NCBI GenBank assembly: GCA_934293375.1
Contig: CAKQYS010000001.1
Span: forward strand, 361,735 to 425,734
Source: an uncultured Lachnospiraceae bacterium
GTDB taxonomy: Bacteria; Bacillota; Clostridia; Lachnospirales; Lachnospiraceae
DNA: 64,000 bases
Direction of reading: 5' to 3'
The notes below the pieces were generated by a model. That model was given only the letters and a program-made list of their open reading frames with translations, ran no database searches and was not told the DNA's origin. The translations under genes and the position numbers were made by a program. Of the stretch, positions 63,515 to 64,000 are shown one piece after another. How positions within the stretch are numbered: position 1 is the stretch's first letter; each line of letters opens with the position of its first letter.

Positions 63515-64000
63515 CTAAGGATTACCTGTTAACAATGCCAACTGTGCCTTTAATTGTTCGATCTGTGCATCCTTCTCTCCCAGTTGTACAGCCTGCTCTT
63601 TCATCTGTACTGCCTGCTCCTGCAGTTGTGCCGCCTGCTCTTCCAACTGGACATCCTTTGTCTCCAATTGTACAGCCTGCTCTTTCATCTGCACTGCCTG
63701 CTCCTGCAGTTGCGCCGCCTGCTTCGCCAGCAGTTCCTTTGTCACCCGCTCATGGATCATGGAACGCTCGCGTGCCTCGCACTGCAGCCTGACACGCTCG
63801 TCTGCCTGCAGGCGTTCGATTTCTTCAATTGTCGGTTCAAAACTCTGATACTGTGCTGCAACTGCCATCAAATCACCCCATGTCTTCGCTTGAAAGATGC
63901 GGGTCCAGACATCCAGATGATTTGCCTTATCCGCATCGGTTGCTAAATCAACTTTAGATAAGTCTAACACACACAATCTGAATTTTCCAGTATAATCGTG
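63515..64000 (-). CDS. Rpn-type PD-(D/E)XK nuclease/transposase, C-terminal part (cut by window edge)
   Basis: The frame is open to the window end, so the N-terminal nuclease domain lies outside. The visible 161 residues begin near DYTGKFRLCVLDLSKV and include HLDVWTRIFQAKTWGDLMAVA, a stretch typical of the C-terminal half of Rpn/PD-(D/E)XK family transposases. A helical coiled coil with Gln-rich heptads follows. In it a 28-aa unit (AAQLQEQAVQMKEQAVQL...) is repeated twice. Such proteins are often multicopy and linked to recombination or defence. No start inside the window is supported. Confidence 0.78.
   Translation of the reverse strand, partial: HDYTGKFRLCVLDLSKVDLATDADKANHLDVWTRIFQAKTWGDLMAVAAQYQSFEPTIEEIERLQADERVRLQCEARERSMIHERVTKELLAKQAAQLQEQAVQMKEQAVQLETKDVQLEEQAAQLQEQAVQMKEQAVQLGEKDAQIEQLKAQLALLTGNP
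63571..63738 (-). repeat. 84-bp tandem duplication in the Rpn-type coiled coil
   Basis: Two adjacent copies of about 84 bp encode nearly the same 28 residues (the run QEQAVQMKEQAVQL occurs in both). Differences are few, so the duplication is recent or conserved by recombination. Confidence 0.75.

Noticed and set aside
63554..63946. Plus-strand ORF rich in Leu and Cys opposite the Rpn-type gene
   Set aside because: It is the complement of the Gln-rich coiled-coil repeat and has no ribosome site.

Overview
The window looks like chromosome of a motile, Gram-positive anaerobe of the Lachnospiraceae (Roseburia/Agathobacter/Lachnospira/Butyrivibrio type). Evidence: low-to-moderate GC, strong AGGAGG ribosome binding sites, a clostridial fla/che operon next to codY, an Rnf complex, Spo0A-type regulators and a SleB-type hydrolase. 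The assignment is by gene content and order only; no 16S or marker comparison was possible.

Layout. (1) 1-14.6 kb: one long minus-strand flagellar operon, transcribed flgB-flgC-fliE-fliF-fliG-fliH-fliI-fliJ-motE-like-fliK-flgD-(TIGR02530 protein)-flgE-flbD-motA-motB-fliL-fliM. fliM is cut by the window edge. codY lies just upstream, as in Bacillus. (2) 15.6-21.3 kb: topA, dprA, comM, nrdR and a YlmC/YmxH PRC-barrel protein. (3) 21.3-26.6 kb: complete rnfCDGEAB operon, whose RnfE has a long Cys-containing charged tail. (4) 26.6-27.3 kb: a GC-rich repeat patch, a tRNA-Leu(CAA) with consensus promoter and terminator, and an unrecognised 63-aa ORF. (5) 27.3-33.4 kb: a response regulator/histidine kinase pair, an ABC-2 exporter (one ATPase, two permeases) and a membrane-anchored S41 protease. 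This arrangement resembles peptide-antibiotic sensing and detoxification loci. (6) 33.5-40.4 kb: intracellular GH13 amylase; a queuosine-precursor transporter (YhhQ type) and a radical SAM protein (QueL candidate) behind a preQ1-I riboswitch with its terminator; a YoaK/DUF1275 protein; a MATE pump; an SDR; and YqeY. (7) 40.5-49.6 kb: housekeeping run priA, murE, rpoZ, gmk, yicC, rqcH, glgA. (8) 49.7-54.4 kb: two tandem Spo0A paralogues with eroded receiver pockets, a SleB-like hydrolase and a YolD/Y-family polymerase pair. (9) 54.5-64 kb: YprB-like exonuclease, cheR, rpsA-ispH-cmk, a BaiN-type flavoprotein, a small uncharacterised protein, a secreted Ig-like protein, a UDP-glucose dehydrogenase fused to an N-terminal HTH, and the 3' part of an Rpn-type nuclease/transposase gene.

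How it fits together. The left third builds the basal body, hook, export ATPase and stator, under probable nutritional control via CodY; CheR at 55.5 kb supplies a chemotaxis function. Rnf couples ferredoxin oxidation to ion pumping and NAD reduction, as expected for a fermenting anaerobe. The best-supported specialised module is queuosine-precursor salvage: riboswitch, transporter and radical SAM gene in one transcription unit. The most unusual items are the tandem Spo0A pair, the HTH-Ugd fusion, the RnfE tail and the tRNA-adjacent repeat patch. No CRISPR array, prophage or complete insertion sequence was seen. Functional statements rest on motif and family recognition from sequence alone.
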